Source: Planctomycetota bacterium
GTDB taxonomy: Bacteria > Planctomycetota > J058 > JAJDCQ01
Reading direction: 5' to 3'
Length of the DNA: 64,000 nucleotides
Assembly (NCBI GenBank): GCA_029260755.1
Contig: JAJDCQ010000052.1
Location: forward strand, 1 to 64,000
Part shown: one piece after another, positions 1-8,105 of the stretch
Position numbering within the stretch: the stretch's first letter is position 1
Layout: the number at the start of each line of letters is the position of its first letter
Notes under the pieces: generated by a model
Told to the model about the DNA's origin: nothing
Database searches by the model: none
Seen by the model: the letters and a program-made list of their open reading frames with translations, nothing else
Translations under genes and position numbers: made by a program

Positions 1-86
1 TCGAGGACCTCGTCGGGATGAAGCCCCGACTCGCACTCGAGCAGAGCGTCCGAGACTCTCGAGGCGTCCGTGAGCGTCGTCGTCAT
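1..86 (-). CDS. 5' end of a hypothetical gene leaving the window
   Basis: An ATG at 86 opens a frame of 28 codons without a stop that runs off the left edge; it begins MTTTLTDASRVSDALLE. Upstream on the minus strand the purine-rich GAGAGAGGGGAAA could serve as a ribosome binding site. Codon third positions are mostly G/C, as in the neighbouring genes. Too little is visible to name a product. It would be divergent from nothing in the window and lies about 450 bases downstream of the start of the phosphoesterase's 3' end, so it could be a separate transcription unit. Confidence 0.45.
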   Translation of the reverse strand, partial: MTTTLTDASRVSDALLECESGLHPDEVL

Positions 87-533
87 CGTGTGGTTTCCCC
101 TCTCTCTCGTCGTAGAGTTCGTCGCGTTCTCTCCTTCTATATATACGCTCGAGGTGGGGTGTTTGTTTCGCTCTTTTTAAGGTTTTTATCGTAGCTCTCT
201 GCCTCGCGCCGGTGGGGCGTCTCTCGCCGCGCGACGCGGTCGCGACCGGGCGGTTCGGCGCGACTCGGCGGGCGAGGTGGCCGAGCGAACCGGGCGACCG
301 GACGGCCAGCCGTCGAGGGACGCTTGCACTCTTGCACTCAGGGAAGCAGGACCGGGCTGGGGGGCGCCGAGTCTCGGAGGGCCTTTCGCAGCCTAGACCT
401 CCCCGCCCTCCTTGCCCTGCGATGTTCGACGGGAGGGGAGCGTCGAACGCTTCCATTCGTCTAGACGGTTTGGAAACACTGGCTCCCCGAGGACCCAGGC
501 GCCCCTCAGTCGGTCTTCCAGGATCTCCCAACC
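87..533. other. intergenic region with an AT-rich promoter-like patch
   Basis: No convincing gene lies here. A strikingly AT-rich patch at about 130-200 (TATATATA at 138-145, plus T-runs near 170-190) stands out from the GC-rich surroundings. It sits about 50-110 bases upstream of the gene that leaves the left edge, so it may be that gene's promoter. TATATA is a reasonable -10 on the minus strand, but I see no good -35. The remaining bases up to 533 hold only GC-rich sequence downstream of the phosphoesterase. Confidence 0.4.
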
Positions 534-2000
534 CTACCCCTCGGAGTCGCTCGCCTCGCCGACCTCCGCGACCTCGCCGAGCAGCTCGTACTTCTGCTTG
601 CGGCGCTCGAGGGCGACCATCGGATCCTCGTCGCTGTCGGTCGAGTCGGTCGAGTCGGTGGCGTCTTCGGGAGCCGCTCCGAGGACGTCGCCGGCCTGGG
701 CGGCCTCCTCGCAGATCACCATCGTCTCGGCGACCTCCTCGTCCTCGATCGGGTCGATCGGCTTGCCGTTGAGGCGCGCGAGGCCGAGGCGCAGCTCCTC
801 CATCGAGTAGTGATGGTCGAGGTCGAACTGGAGGTAGCAGCCGCGCTCGTGCTGGCTGTCGACGATCAGATGCCGCGACGAGGCGACCTTGTAGCCCTCC
901 CACGAGGGCGTGTGGCCGCAGATGAAGATCTCGGCGCCGACCGCCTTCGCGAACGCGTCGGCGCTCTTCTCGCGGTAGTCGCGCCCGTTGACCATGGCGT
1001 GGATCTCGCGGCACTTCCGGAGCGACTGCCACCCGCCGTAGCCGTCGGTCAGGAAGTCGTCCTCGGCGAGGCGTCCGATCTCGCCGTTGGGCGGCGTGCT
1101 GTGCGACATGAACAGCCCGCTCGGCGTGCGGATCGCGGCCGGCATGAGGGCGATGAACTCGCGGTAGAGCTCGAGGACCTCCTCGTAGCGGTCGCCGAAC
1201 ATGTGCTCCATGCCGCGGAACAGGAACGAGTTCAGCGACTTGCCGCCCTTGATCAGATCCTTGCCGCAGAAGATCCCGAGGTCGTGGTTTCCGAGCAGGA
1301 CCTGCACCCGGAACGGGTACTGCCGCATCAGGCGGAGCGACTCGATGATCGTCACCATCGACATGTCGCGCTGATCGCGCGAGAGGAGACGGCTGTGGAC
1401 GATCTCCTGGAGGATGAGATGGCGGCGCGGATAGAGATCGAGCTCGGCCGCCGTCACGCCGCGGATGAGGTTCTCGGTCGAGCCGTGGAGATCGCCGAGG
1501 AGGAACGCGTCGCCCGAGTCGGGGAGCATGACCGTCCGCCCCTCGCGGTTCGGGTCCTGCTCCATCTGGCGAATTCCCTCGCGCAGGAGATCGAGCACCT
1601 CCGCGGTTCCCTCGACCCGGTTGCGGGCGTTCGCGAAGTGCTCGAGGATCTTCTTGAGCGCGTCCGCCTGGCCCGCGCCGACGCGCACCTGCCCGCCGCC
1701 GAGGAGGGACTCCGGCTCGAAGCGAGCTCGCCCGTAGGGGCCGTAGCCGAGGTTGTAGCCGCGACAGAGCTTGAGCGCCTTCTGGAAGCGTCGCCCCCGG
1801 AAGTGCTCCTCGAACACCGCGGCCGCGGCCTCGGAGATCCGCTGCTCGCCGAGCCGAAACTCCTCCGCACACCGGAGCGCCTCGGAGGAGCGGCCGGCCT
1901 CGATGTCCTTGTCGTAGGCCTGGAGCGCGATGTCTCGCGCCGCCTCCCGCCCCAGGCCCATGCGCCGGGCGATCCGGCGCATGCGGTCGAACTCACTCAT
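534..2000 (-). CDS. calcineurin-like metallophosphoesterase
   Basis: A 488-aa protein of the calcineurin-like (PPP-type) metallophosphoesterase superfamily. The metal-binding blocks appear in order in the middle of the protein: GDLHG, then LLGNHD, FMSHS and ICGHTP. The usual second block GDxxDRG is not recognisable; the matching stretch reads HLILQEIVHSR. The bridging metal ligand is therefore either supplied differently or missing. The N-terminal ~160 residues are helical with no recognised domain. The C-terminus holds an acidic TDSTDSTDSDED tract and is probably disordered. There is no signal peptide, so it is likely cytosolic. The ATG at 2000 was chosen because the protein starts convincingly there (MSEFDRMRRIARRMG). 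The substrate is unknown: it could be a protein phosphatase or a nucleotide phosphatase. Confidence 0.75.
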   Translation of the reverse strand: MSEFDRMRRIARRMGLGREAARDIALQAYDKDIEAGRSSEALRCAEEFRLGEQRISEAAAAVFEEHFRGRRFQKALKLCRGYNLGYGPYGRARFEPESLLGGGQVRVGAGQADALKKILEHFANARNRVEGTAEVLDLLREGIRQMEQDPNREGRTVMLPDSGDAFLLGDLHGSTENLIRGVTAAELDLYPRRHLILQEIVHSRLLSRDQRDMSMVTIIESLRLMRQYPFRVQVLLGNHDLGIFCGKDLIKGGKSLNSFLFRGMEHMFGDRYEEVLELYREFIALMPAAIRTPSGLFMSHSTPPNGEIGRLAEDDFLTDGYGGWQSLRKCREIHAMVNGRDYREKSADAFAKAVGAEIFICGHTPSWEGYKVASSRHLIVDSQHERGCYLQFDLDHHYSMEELRLGLARLNGKPIDPIEDEEVAETMVICEEAAQAGDVLGAAPEDATDSTDSTDSDEDPMVALERRKQKYELLGEVAEVGEASDSEG

Positions 2001-2141
2001 TGACGAGATGTTAGCGGTCGACCCCGGCCGGCATCAACAGCGTTGTTCGCTTCCGCGCGGCGTGGCCCCGCCCTCGTTGACACCTGGATCGGGCACCTGT
2101 ATCATCCGCGCTCAACGGTAGCCACACGCTCGGATTGGCGA

Positions 2142-2426
2142 ATGGCGAAGCTCATCTTGGTCTCCGGCAATTCGGCGAAGGGCTTCGAGCTGACCGAGCG
2201 ACTGACCACCATCGGTCGCTCGCCGGCGAGCACGATCATGATCGAGGACAATGCGTCCTCGCGTAAGCACTGCATGATCAAGCGAGAGTTCGACACCTTC
2301 ACGATCATCGATCTCCAGAGCGCGAATGGGGTCTACGTCAACGGCGAGAAGGTGAAAGAGCAGACCCTTCGCCCTGACGACCGGATCAAGATCGGAAGCA
2401 CCAACTTCATCTTCAAGGAGGGTTGA
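2142..2426 (+). CDS. FHA domain protein
   Basis: A 94-aa protein that is essentially one forkhead-associated domain, which binds phosphothreonine peptides. The signature residues are present: GRSPAS (the conserved GR at the phosphate pocket), SSRKH, and NGVYVNG near the C-terminus. No other domain is attached. The ATG at 2142 gives MAKLILVSGN, which starts the first beta strand; the longer upstream frame looks non-coding. With several Hanks-type kinases in this window it plausibly reads Thr phosphorylation, but its partner is not shown here. It lies just upstream of accB, with a 75-base gap. Confidence 0.85.
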   Translation: MAKLILVSGNSAKGFELTERLTTIGRSPASTIMIEDNASSRKHCMIKREFDTFTIIDLQSANGVYVNGEKVKEQTLRPDDRIKIGSTNFIFKEG

Positions 2427-2501
2427 GCCGACCCGGCTCCCCCCCTCCGGCCGTCCCGGCCCTCCTGCGCCGCGGACCTTTCCCGACGAGCCAGCCCTGT
2501 C

Positions 2502-2990
2502 ATGGACTTGGAGCTGATCCGGACTCTCGTTCGGCTCATGAACGACAACGACCTCAGCGAGCTCGAGGTCGATGACGGCGGCACCAAGGTGCGCCTCGCG
2601 AAGGGGCGCAAGGTCGGCGAGCCCCAGCAGGTCGTCGCCGTTCCGCAGGCGATGCCGATGCCGATGGCGATGCCGATGGGCGCGCCCGCCGGCTCGCTGG
2701 CCGCGGCGGCGGTGGCCCCGGCCGCGCCCGCCCTCGACCCCTCGACGCACCGCGAGGTCCCCTCGCCGCTCGTCGGAACCTTCTATCGCTCGGCGAACCC
2801 CGGGGCGCCTCCCTTCGTCGAGGACGGCCAGGCCGTCACCGAGGACACGGTCCTCGGGCTCGTCGAGGCAATGAAGGTCTTCAACGAGATCAAGGCGGAG
2901 TGCGCCGGCGTCATCGAAGAGATGCTGATCGACAACGGCGAGGCGGTCGAGTATGGCCAGGCCCTCTGCCGGATCCGCCTCGCCGACTGA
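2502..2990 (+). CDS. accB: biotin carboxyl carrier protein of acetyl-CoA carboxylase
   Basis: A 162-aa AccB. The C-terminal biotinyl domain carries the biotin-accepting lysine in EAMKVFNEI, followed by the hairpin-like ending NGEAVEYGQALCRI. The N-terminal ~40 residues are the usual AccB helical segment (MDLELIRTLVRLMNDNDL). A Pro/Ala/Met linker with repeated MPMPMAMPMG lies between them. The domain order and length match bacterial AccB. It carries biotin between the carboxylase AccC, encoded 7 bases downstream, and the carboxyltransferase, which is not in this window. The tight spacing suggests a two-gene operon. Confidence 0.95.
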   Translation: MDLELIRTLVRLMNDNDLSELEVDDGGTKVRLAKGRKVGEPQQVVAVPQAMPMPMAMPMGAPAGSLAAAAVAPAAPALDPSTHREVPSPLVGTFYRSANPGAPPFVEDGQAVTEDTVLGLVEAMKVFNEIKAECAGVIEEMLIDNGEAVEYGQALCRIRLAD

Positions 2991-2997
2991 CCGCCCC

Positions 2998-4341
2998 ATG
3001 TTCAACCGCATCCTGATCGCGAACCGCGGCGAGATCGCCCTGCGAATCGTTCGAGCCTGCAAGGAGCTCGGAATCGATGCCGTGTGCGTCTACTCCGAGG
3101 CCGACCGCAACGCCGTCTACCTCGAGCAGGCGACCGAGACAATCTGCATCGGCCCCGGGCCGAGCGCCCAGAGCTACCTCGACTTCCCGCGGATCATCAG
3201 CGCCGCGGAGATCGCCGACGTCGAGGCGATCCACCCGGGCTACGGCTTCCTCGCCGAGAACGCGAACTTCGCCGAGGTCTGTCGGAGCTGCGGCGTCGAG
3301 TTCATCGGCCCCTCGCCCGAGACGATCTCGCTCATGGGCCACAAGGCCCGCGCGCGGGAGCTCGCGATCGCGAACGACGTCCCGGTGATCCCGGGCTCGA
3401 AGGAGACGATCGACTCGCCCGAGGCGGCCCTCGAGGTCGCCCGTCAGGTCGGCTTCCCGGTCATGATCAAGGCCGCGTCGGGCGGGGGTGGGCGCGGGAT
3501 GCGCATCGCCCACAACGACATGACCTTTCTGAACCAGTTCCACGCCGCGCAGAACGAGGCGGAGGCGGCGTTCAAGGACGGGTCGTGCTACATCGAGCGC
3601 TACGTCGATGCGTCCCGCCACATCGAGATCCAGCTCGCCGCCGATCGGCACGGCAACATCGTCCACCTCGGGGAGCGTGACTGCTCGGTCCAGCGTCGCC
3701 ATCAGAAGCTGATCGAGGAGAGCCCCTCGCCGTTCGTCACGCCGGAGCTCCGGGCGAAGATGGGCGAGGCCGCGGTGCGGTTGGCGAAGGCGGCGAACTA
3801 CGAGAACGTCGGCACGGTCGAGTTCCTCGTCGACAAGGAACGCCGCTTCTACTTCATCGAGATGAACACCCGGATCCAGGTCGAGCACCCGGTCACCGAG
3901 ATGGTCACCGGAATCGATCTGGTGAAGGAGCAGATCCGGATCGCGAGCGGCGAGCCGCTCTCGTTCACCCAGGACGACATCGAGATGAACGGGCACGCGA
4001 TCGAGGTGCGGGTCAACGCGGAGGATCCCGATGCGGACTTCCGCCCGAGCCCGGGCACCGTCGGGCGCTACATCGTGCCCGGGGGGATGGGCGTCCGGGT
4101 CGACAGTCATTGCTACGGCGGCTACAAGATCCCATCCCACTACGACTCGATGGTCGCCAAGCTGATCGTTCACCGTCCGACTCGCGACGAGGCGATCGCG
4201 ACGCTGCGGCGCGCCCTCGGCGAGTACGTGATCGAGGGCATCAAGACGACGATCCCGCTCCACCTGAAGATCCTCGGGAACATCCACTTCCTTCGAGGCA
4301 ACGTGGACACCGGGTTCATCGAGAGCTACTTCACCGAGTAG
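2998..4341 (+). CDS. accC: biotin carboxylase subunit of acetyl-CoA carboxylase
   Basis: A 447-aa AccC of normal length. It carboxylates the biotin on AccB using ATP and bicarbonate, the first step of malonyl-CoA formation. Visible blocks are the N-terminal ILIANRGEIALRI, the ATP-grasp glycine loop SGGGGRGMRI, HIEIQLAADRHGN, the catalytic region ERDCSVQRRHQKLIEE, and EMNTRIQVEHPVTEMVTG. An upstream in-frame start at 2953 would overlap accB, so the ATG at 2998 was chosen: it begins exactly at the conserved MFNRILIANRG. A separate biotin carboxylase paralogue is at 31793-33352. Confidence 0.96.
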   Translation: MFNRILIANRGEIALRIVRACKELGIDAVCVYSEADRNAVYLEQATETICIGPGPSAQSYLDFPRIISAAEIADVEAIHPGYGFLAENANFAEVCRSCGVEFIGPSPETISLMGHKARARELAIANDVPVIPGSKETIDSPEAALEVARQVGFPVMIKAASGGGGRGMRIAHNDMTFLNQFHAAQNEAEAAFKDGSCYIERYVDASRHIEIQLAADRHGNIVHLGERDCSVQRRHQKLIEESPSPFVTPELRAKMGEAAVRLAKAANYENVGTVEFLVDKERRFYFIEMNTRIQVEHPVTEMVTGIDLVKEQIRIASGEPLSFTQDDIEMNGHAIEVRVNAEDPDADFRPSPGTVGRYIVPGGMGVRVDSHCYGGYKIPSHYDSMVAKLIVHRPTRDEAIATLRRALGEYVIEGIKTTIPLHLKILGNIHFLRGNVDTGFIESYFTE

Positions 4342-4401
4342 CCTCCGCCTTCTCTCCCGCCTCGATGCACGAAAACCGCGTCTCCCCTCGTCCATCTCGG
4401 T

Positions 4402-4431
4402 GAGCGACGACCGACGTCCGCGTCGTCGCTC
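4402..4431. terminator. stem-loop between accC and the pseudopilin cluster
   Basis: GAGCGACGA (4402-4410) and TCGTCGCTC (4423-4431) form a perfect 9-bp stem around a 12-base loop. There is no following T-run, so it is at best a weak terminator or an mRNA-processing or stability element. It ends 27 bases before the first pseudopilin start. Confidence 0.35.
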
Positions 4432-4458
4432 GGGGCTGCAACCAAGGGGTTGGGGACA

Positions 4459-5109
4459 ATGCGGATCGCTCATCGGAGCGCTCGCCGGCCGGCGGGCGCG
4501 CTCGGATTCACTCTGCTCGAGCTGCTCGTCGTCATCGGGGTCATCGGGATCCTCTCGAGCTTCCTCCTCGTCACCCTGACCAGCGTCATCCGCCAGGATC
4601 GCTCCGGTCGGACGAAGGAGATCCTCGCCTCGGTGCGGGCCGGGCTCGCCGCCTACCGCGCCGATCAGGGCGCCTACCCCGGGGCGCTCGGCGCGCCGGG
4701 CGCCGACGAGACGCTGGCGCTCTACCGGGCGATGCGGAACGCGCCGACGAAGGCGGGGGGCGGGGGACGCGCTCGTCCCTACATCGACCCGCCGAGCGAG
4801 CACTACGGCTTCCTTCGGACCGATGTGGACGCGACCATCGCTCCGAGCTCCGGGGTCGTCCTTCACCATACGGCCGAGGCGGCGACGCTCGGCGACCGGC
4901 ACCGGGCGGATGACGCGGCGTTCCAACTCACCCCGCGCGGCCGGCTCCTGGTCCTCACCGACGCCTGGGGCAACGCCCTGGTCTACCGCGAGTGGGAGCA
5001 GAAGCCTCCGGCGGACAAGGTGATCGCGCTGGCGAAGATCACGTTCGACCTCTACTCGATCGGCCCGAACGGCCGGGACGATGGCGGACGCGGTGACGAT
5101 ATCCATTGA
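4459..5109 (+). CDS. GspG-like pseudopilin (first of six)
   Basis: A 216-aa prepilin-like protein. The N-terminus has a short basic leader and the type IV prepilin motif GFTLLELLVVIGVIGIL, with Glu at +5 of the mature protein and a hydrophobic helix, so it is expected to be processed by a prepilin peptidase. The C-terminal part carries the GspG-like features seen in major pseudopilins: YRADQGAYPG, the YREWEQ segment, and FDLYSIGPNGRDDGG. The ATG at 4459 is preceded by AAGGGG at good spacing; a TTG at 4450 is a weaker alternative. It is the first gene of a six-gene pseudopilin cluster with no assembly ATPase or secretin nearby. Confidence 0.85.
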   Translation: MRIAHRSARRPAGALGFTLLELLVVIGVIGILSSFLLVTLTSVIRQDRSGRTKEILASVRAGLAAYRADQGAYPGALGAPGADETLALYRAMRNAPTKAGGGGRARPYIDPPSEHYGFLRTDVDATIAPSSGVVLHHTAEAATLGDRHRADDAAFQLTPRGRLLVLTDAWGNALVYREWEQKPPADKVIALAKITFDLYSIGPNGRDDGGRGDDIH

Positions 5110-5270
5110 TGACGAGGACTGGGTTGCAGCATCCGGGCGCGGACCGACGTCATCAGGAGAGACGGGACCCCTCGGCGATGCCCATGAGGGCGGTCAGCTT
5201 GACACTGATATCGCCGAGGAGTAAGATCGGTAGGCACTTGCGTCAATGAAAGCCGTGTTGTCACGCCCCT

Positions 5271-5309
5271 CGACGGACGGTTCCGTCGGGTGGGTCCGGG
5301 CGGTTTTTT
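5271..5309 (+). terminator. hairpin followed by a T-run upstream of the second pseudopilin
   Basis: CGACGGA (5271-5277), loop CGGT and TCCGTCG (5282-5288) make a perfect 7-bp stem. A run of six T at 5304-5309 follows after 15 bases of GC-rich sequence. The spacing is longer than for a classical intrinsic terminator. It lies in the 262-base gap before the next gene, so it may be an attenuator or a terminator for the first pseudopilin transcript. The rest of the gap (5110-5270) shows no gene. Confidence 0.4.
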
Positions 5310-5371
5310 CTTGCCCGAGACGATGCGAAAGCGGTCAGGCGGGATAAGCCTGCCGTGAAGGAGGCCAGGAA

Positions 5372-6184
5372 ATGACGGTCCGTAGGCGTCGGGGATTCAC
5401 CCTCATCGAGCTGCTCATCGTGATCGCGATCATCGGGGTTCTCGCGACCCTGCTTCTGACCGCGATCTCGGTCGCCCAGAGGAAGGCCAAGTCGGCTCAG
5501 ATCAGCTCGCAGCTGAGCAACATCGACCTCGCGGTGAACGCCTACCACCAGGATGAGGGGTTCTATCCCGGCATCGGATTCGCGAACCCGGCCTACGCCG
5601 TCGTGGACGACACCGAGATGGCGCAGCTCCTCTACAAGGCGCTCCGCAACCGCGCCTCGGCGACGGCCGGCGGTGGACGCAGCTTCCCCTACCACGACCC
5701 GGGCCAGCTCGGCGTCGGCGTTCCGAAGGCGACCGCGGGCGACAACACCACCCCGGCGGCGGCGACCGGCGTCTCGGGCCTGCCGAACGGCGGCGCGAAC
5801 GTCCCGCAGAACGCGAACTCGGATCCGCTCCCGGCCGGCGAGGCGAGCCAGCTCGACATCCAGACCTACCAGGTCGGAAACGGCATCGACAACATGTTCG
5901 TCGATGCGCAGGGCAACTACTTCCACTACCGCGAGTGGGAGACCCGCTCCGAGGGCGACAAGACCGCCGCGGGCGCGGTGCGCAACCGCTCCCGGTTCGA
6001 CCTCTGGTCGAACGGGGCGAACGGGCGAAACCAGTCCTTCAACTTCTACGAGAATCTCGACACGAACGGCGATCTCGTCGAGGACCAGACCGCCGGTGGC
6101 ACGGGCCAGGGCGGCGGCACCCAGGCGAACGACGGGACCACGATTCGTGCCGAGATGGACGATCTCGCCAACTTCGACCGCTGA
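5372..6184 (+). CDS. GspG-like pseudopilin (second)
   Basis: A 270-aa pseudopilin with the prepilin motif GFTLIELLIVIAIIGVL (Glu at +5). The soluble part is rich in Gly, Asn and Thr and shares the Y-x-D-x-G-x-YPG helix end (YHQDEGFYPG), the YREWE segment and the FDLWSNGANGRN ending with the first pseudopilin, so the two are likely duplicates. AAGGAGG at 5358-5364 lies 7 bases before the ATG and fixes the start. It is expected in the inner membrane or in a periplasmic pseudopilus. The Gly/Asn-rich insert at roughly residues 110-160 is unusual for GspG and could be a surface loop. Confidence 0.85.
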   Translation: MTVRRRRGFTLIELLIVIAIIGVLATLLLTAISVAQRKAKSAQISSQLSNIDLAVNAYHQDEGFYPGIGFANPAYAVVDDTEMAQLLYKALRNRASATAGGGRSFPYHDPGQLGVGVPKATAGDNTTPAAATGVSGLPNGGANVPQNANSDPLPAGEASQLDIQTYQVGNGIDNMFVDAQGNYFHYREWETRSEGDKTAAGAVRNRSRFDLWSNGANGRNQSFNFYENLDTNGDLVEDQTAGGTGQGGGTQANDGTTIRAEMDDLANFDR

Positions 6185-6198
6185 TAGAGTGAGTAGGT

Positions 6199-6229
6199 GA
6201 GGCGAGCCCCGAGCAACGGGGGTCGCCTC
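6199..6229. promoter_or_regulatory. strong intergenic stem-loop between pseudopilins
   Basis: GAGGCGA (6199-6205) pairs with TCGCCTC (6223-6229), and the inner CCCCG pairs with CGGGG, leaving a small AGCAA loop. There is no T-run. It could protect mRNA 3' ends and set gene-to-gene expression ratios within the cluster. Confidence 0.35.
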
Positions 6230-6284
6230 GATCAACGACCACACCACCATCCCAGTCCACGTCGGCCGGAAGGGGAACGTCACC

Positions 6285-7181
6285 ATGCAGGGCTTCGTCG
6301 GTGCCGAGCGGCGTCCGAGAAGGCACGTCGGGGGTTTCACCCTGATCGAGCTCCTCGTCGTGATCGGCATCATCTCGATCCTGGCCGGTCTCCTCATCAC
6401 GGGGATCGGCAGCATGACCCAGCGCGCGAAGCAGAAGAAGACGGAGGTGATGATCGCGGCGATCGACAACGCCCTTCAGTCCTACTTCTCCGACTTCCGC
6501 GACTACCCGCCCGATGGCTTCGACGCGCCTGGCGATCCAACGAACGGCGGTGTCGATGTCCCGCAGCTCGACGCGACGACGCTCACCGCGAACGACGCCA
6601 TCATCGAGCAGCGGATGAACTCGTCCTGCCTGATCTTCTTCCTCATGGCGCGGCACGTGAAGACGACGCGGATGGGCGCGGACGGCGGCGGGAACTCGGC
6701 GTTCAACACGCAGACGAAGCTGGTCGGGCCGTATCTGCCGTTCGCGACGCTCCAGCACGACAACTTCTCGCGAGTCGACCCGGTGACCGCCTATCCGGTC
6801 CTGTCCGACCCGCTGTGCGAGCTGCTCGACGGCTTCGGCTTCCCGATCGAGTACGACCGGGTCCGGACCGCCGCCGACCTCCAGAGCCGCGACTCGACGA
6901 CGATGGCCGACTTCCATCCGGACGCCAACTTCTTCAACAACATCCTTCCCGGCCTCGTGCAGACCGGCGAGAACTTCAGCGCCACCGGCGCTCTCGCGCC
7001 GGACGAGGACGTCAACGAAGGCGTCGATCCGCGCCGCGAGCCGAACGCGGATGGCGACAAGGACAAGAACGGCACCGGCAGCCCGGTCCGTTCGGTGAAC
7101 GTCGGCAGCTACGACGTCTGGGCGCACGGCCACGCGTGGACGAACGCGCGCGACGACGCCGGGAACTTCACGGGGCAGTAG
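6285..7181 (+). CDS. pseudopilin (third)
   Basis: A 298-aa prepilin-like protein. After a ~17-residue basic leader comes GFTLIELLVVIGIISILAG with the conserved Glu at +5. The region just after the helix (KKTEVMIAAIDNALQSYFSDFRDYPP) matches the GspG pattern. The body is larger than a typical GspG and predicted soluble. It ends with NVGSYDVWAHGHAW, reminiscent of the FDLWS ending of its neighbours. The ATG at 6285 follows AAGGGGAA at suitable distance. It is probably co-transcribed with the other five pseudopilin genes. Confidence 0.82.
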   Translation: MQGFVGAERRPRRHVGGFTLIELLVVIGIISILAGLLITGIGSMTQRAKQKKTEVMIAAIDNALQSYFSDFRDYPPDGFDAPGDPTNGGVDVPQLDATTLTANDAIIEQRMNSSCLIFFLMARHVKTTRMGADGGGNSAFNTQTKLVGPYLPFATLQHDNFSRVDPVTAYPVLSDPLCELLDGFGFPIEYDRVRTAADLQSRDSTTMADFHPDANFFNNILPGLVQTGENFSATGALAPDEDVNEGVDPRREPNADGDKDKNGTGSPVRSVNVGSYDVWAHGHAWTNARDDAGNFTGQ

Positions 7182-7222
7182 TGGGAGCTCGGCGCGGAAG
7201 CCCGGGGTCAGCGAGGAACGAC

Positions 7223-7981
7223 ATGGTCCGAACGAGATCGAGGGCGGCGGCCTTCACTCTCATCGAGCTGCTGGTCGTGATCGGCATCATCATTCTGATG
7301 ACGGCCCTCACGATCCCGGCGCTCAACCAGTTCCTCCGGGGGCGCAAGCTGGAGGACTCCGGACGGGTCCTTCAGAGCGCCTTCAACGAGGCGCGGCGCG
7401 CGGCGATCACGACGCGGCAGAACCACTACCTCATCATCTTCCGAGCGCCGCCGCCCGGCGGCATCGGGCTCGACGTCTACCAGTTCCGGGTCTTCCGGGA
7501 AGGCCAGGGCTACGACAGCAAGAGCTCCTACTCCCTTCCGCAGGGCGTCGAGCTCATGATGAACGTCACGGCGGCGACGGCGGCCGAGGGTGAGGTCCAG
7601 GGCGAGCTGCTCGACAGCCGCGTGTCGGTCTTCCGCGGCCGGCCGCCCGATCAGACCGACGGGACGTTCTTCTCGCAGCCCGACCTGGTGCCCGTGGTGG
7701 GCACCGTCGGATGGGTCGTCTTCCGCCGCGACGGGACCGTCGAGTTCCTGAGCCCGGCGATCAACCAGAACACGATTCAGGTCACCGGGCGGAGCATCTA
7801 CGACCTCAACGAGTTCTTCGATGTCGGCGAGGTTCCCGCCACGCTGGACTCCGACTTCAAGCTCGTCCAGCAGGGTGAGATCAACAAGATGGGCTACGTC
7901 GACGTCACGCCCAACACCGGCCGGGTCAGCTTCCGCGTCGTCAACACCGACACGGGAACAGTCACCGTCACGGGGCCCTAG
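7223..7981 (+). CDS. GspH/FimT-like minor pseudopilin (fourth)
   Basis: A 252-aa protein with the prepilin motif AFTLIELLVVIGIIILMT, in which Ala replaces Gly at -1, as some minor pilins allow. The segment RGRKLEDSGRVLQSAFNEARRAAITTRQNHYLIIF is the typical GspH/FimT start of the globular domain. An upstream frame is open back to 6197, but that part is an antisense-like shadow of the previous gene. The ATG at 7223 was chosen because the leader and motif start there and GAGGAA precedes it. It likely caps or primes a pseudopilus. Confidence 0.82.
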   Translation: MVRTRSRAAAFTLIELLVVIGIIILMTALTIPALNQFLRGRKLEDSGRVLQSAFNEARRAAITTRQNHYLIIFRAPPPGGIGLDVYQFRVFREGQGYDSKSSYSLPQGVELMMNVTAATAAEGEVQGELLDSRVSVFRGRPPDQTDGTFFSQPDLVPVVGTVGWVVFRRDGTVEFLSPAINQNTIQVTGRSIYDLNEFFDVGEVPATLDSDFKLVQQGEINKMGYVDVTPNTGRVSFRVVNTDTGTVTVTGP

Positions 7982-8022
7982 CGAGCCCCGAGAAGGAGAG
8001 AGGCTCCCACTCGGGGGCCTCG
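7982..8022. promoter_or_regulatory. stem-loop in the fourth-fifth pseudopilin gap
   Basis: CGAG + CCCCGAG (7982-7992) pairs with CTCGGGG (8010-8016) and CTCG (8019-8022), with a 2-base bulge and a 17-base loop. It starts at the stop codon of the upstream gene. There is no T-run, so a role in mRNA stability is more likely than termination. Confidence 0.3.
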
Positions 8023-8105
8023 AGGGAAACGAAGGGAAGGAGCCGCGCGCGCGCGGGCGGCCGGAGACGGCCGGGGCGAGCGCGAGGCGCATCGGAGACG
8101 CGTTC

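Noticed and set aside
633..670. TCGGTCGAG tandem repeat
   Set aside because: It encodes the acidic TDSTDSTDS tract of the phosphoesterase tail; too short and coding to be a separate element or a CRISPR.
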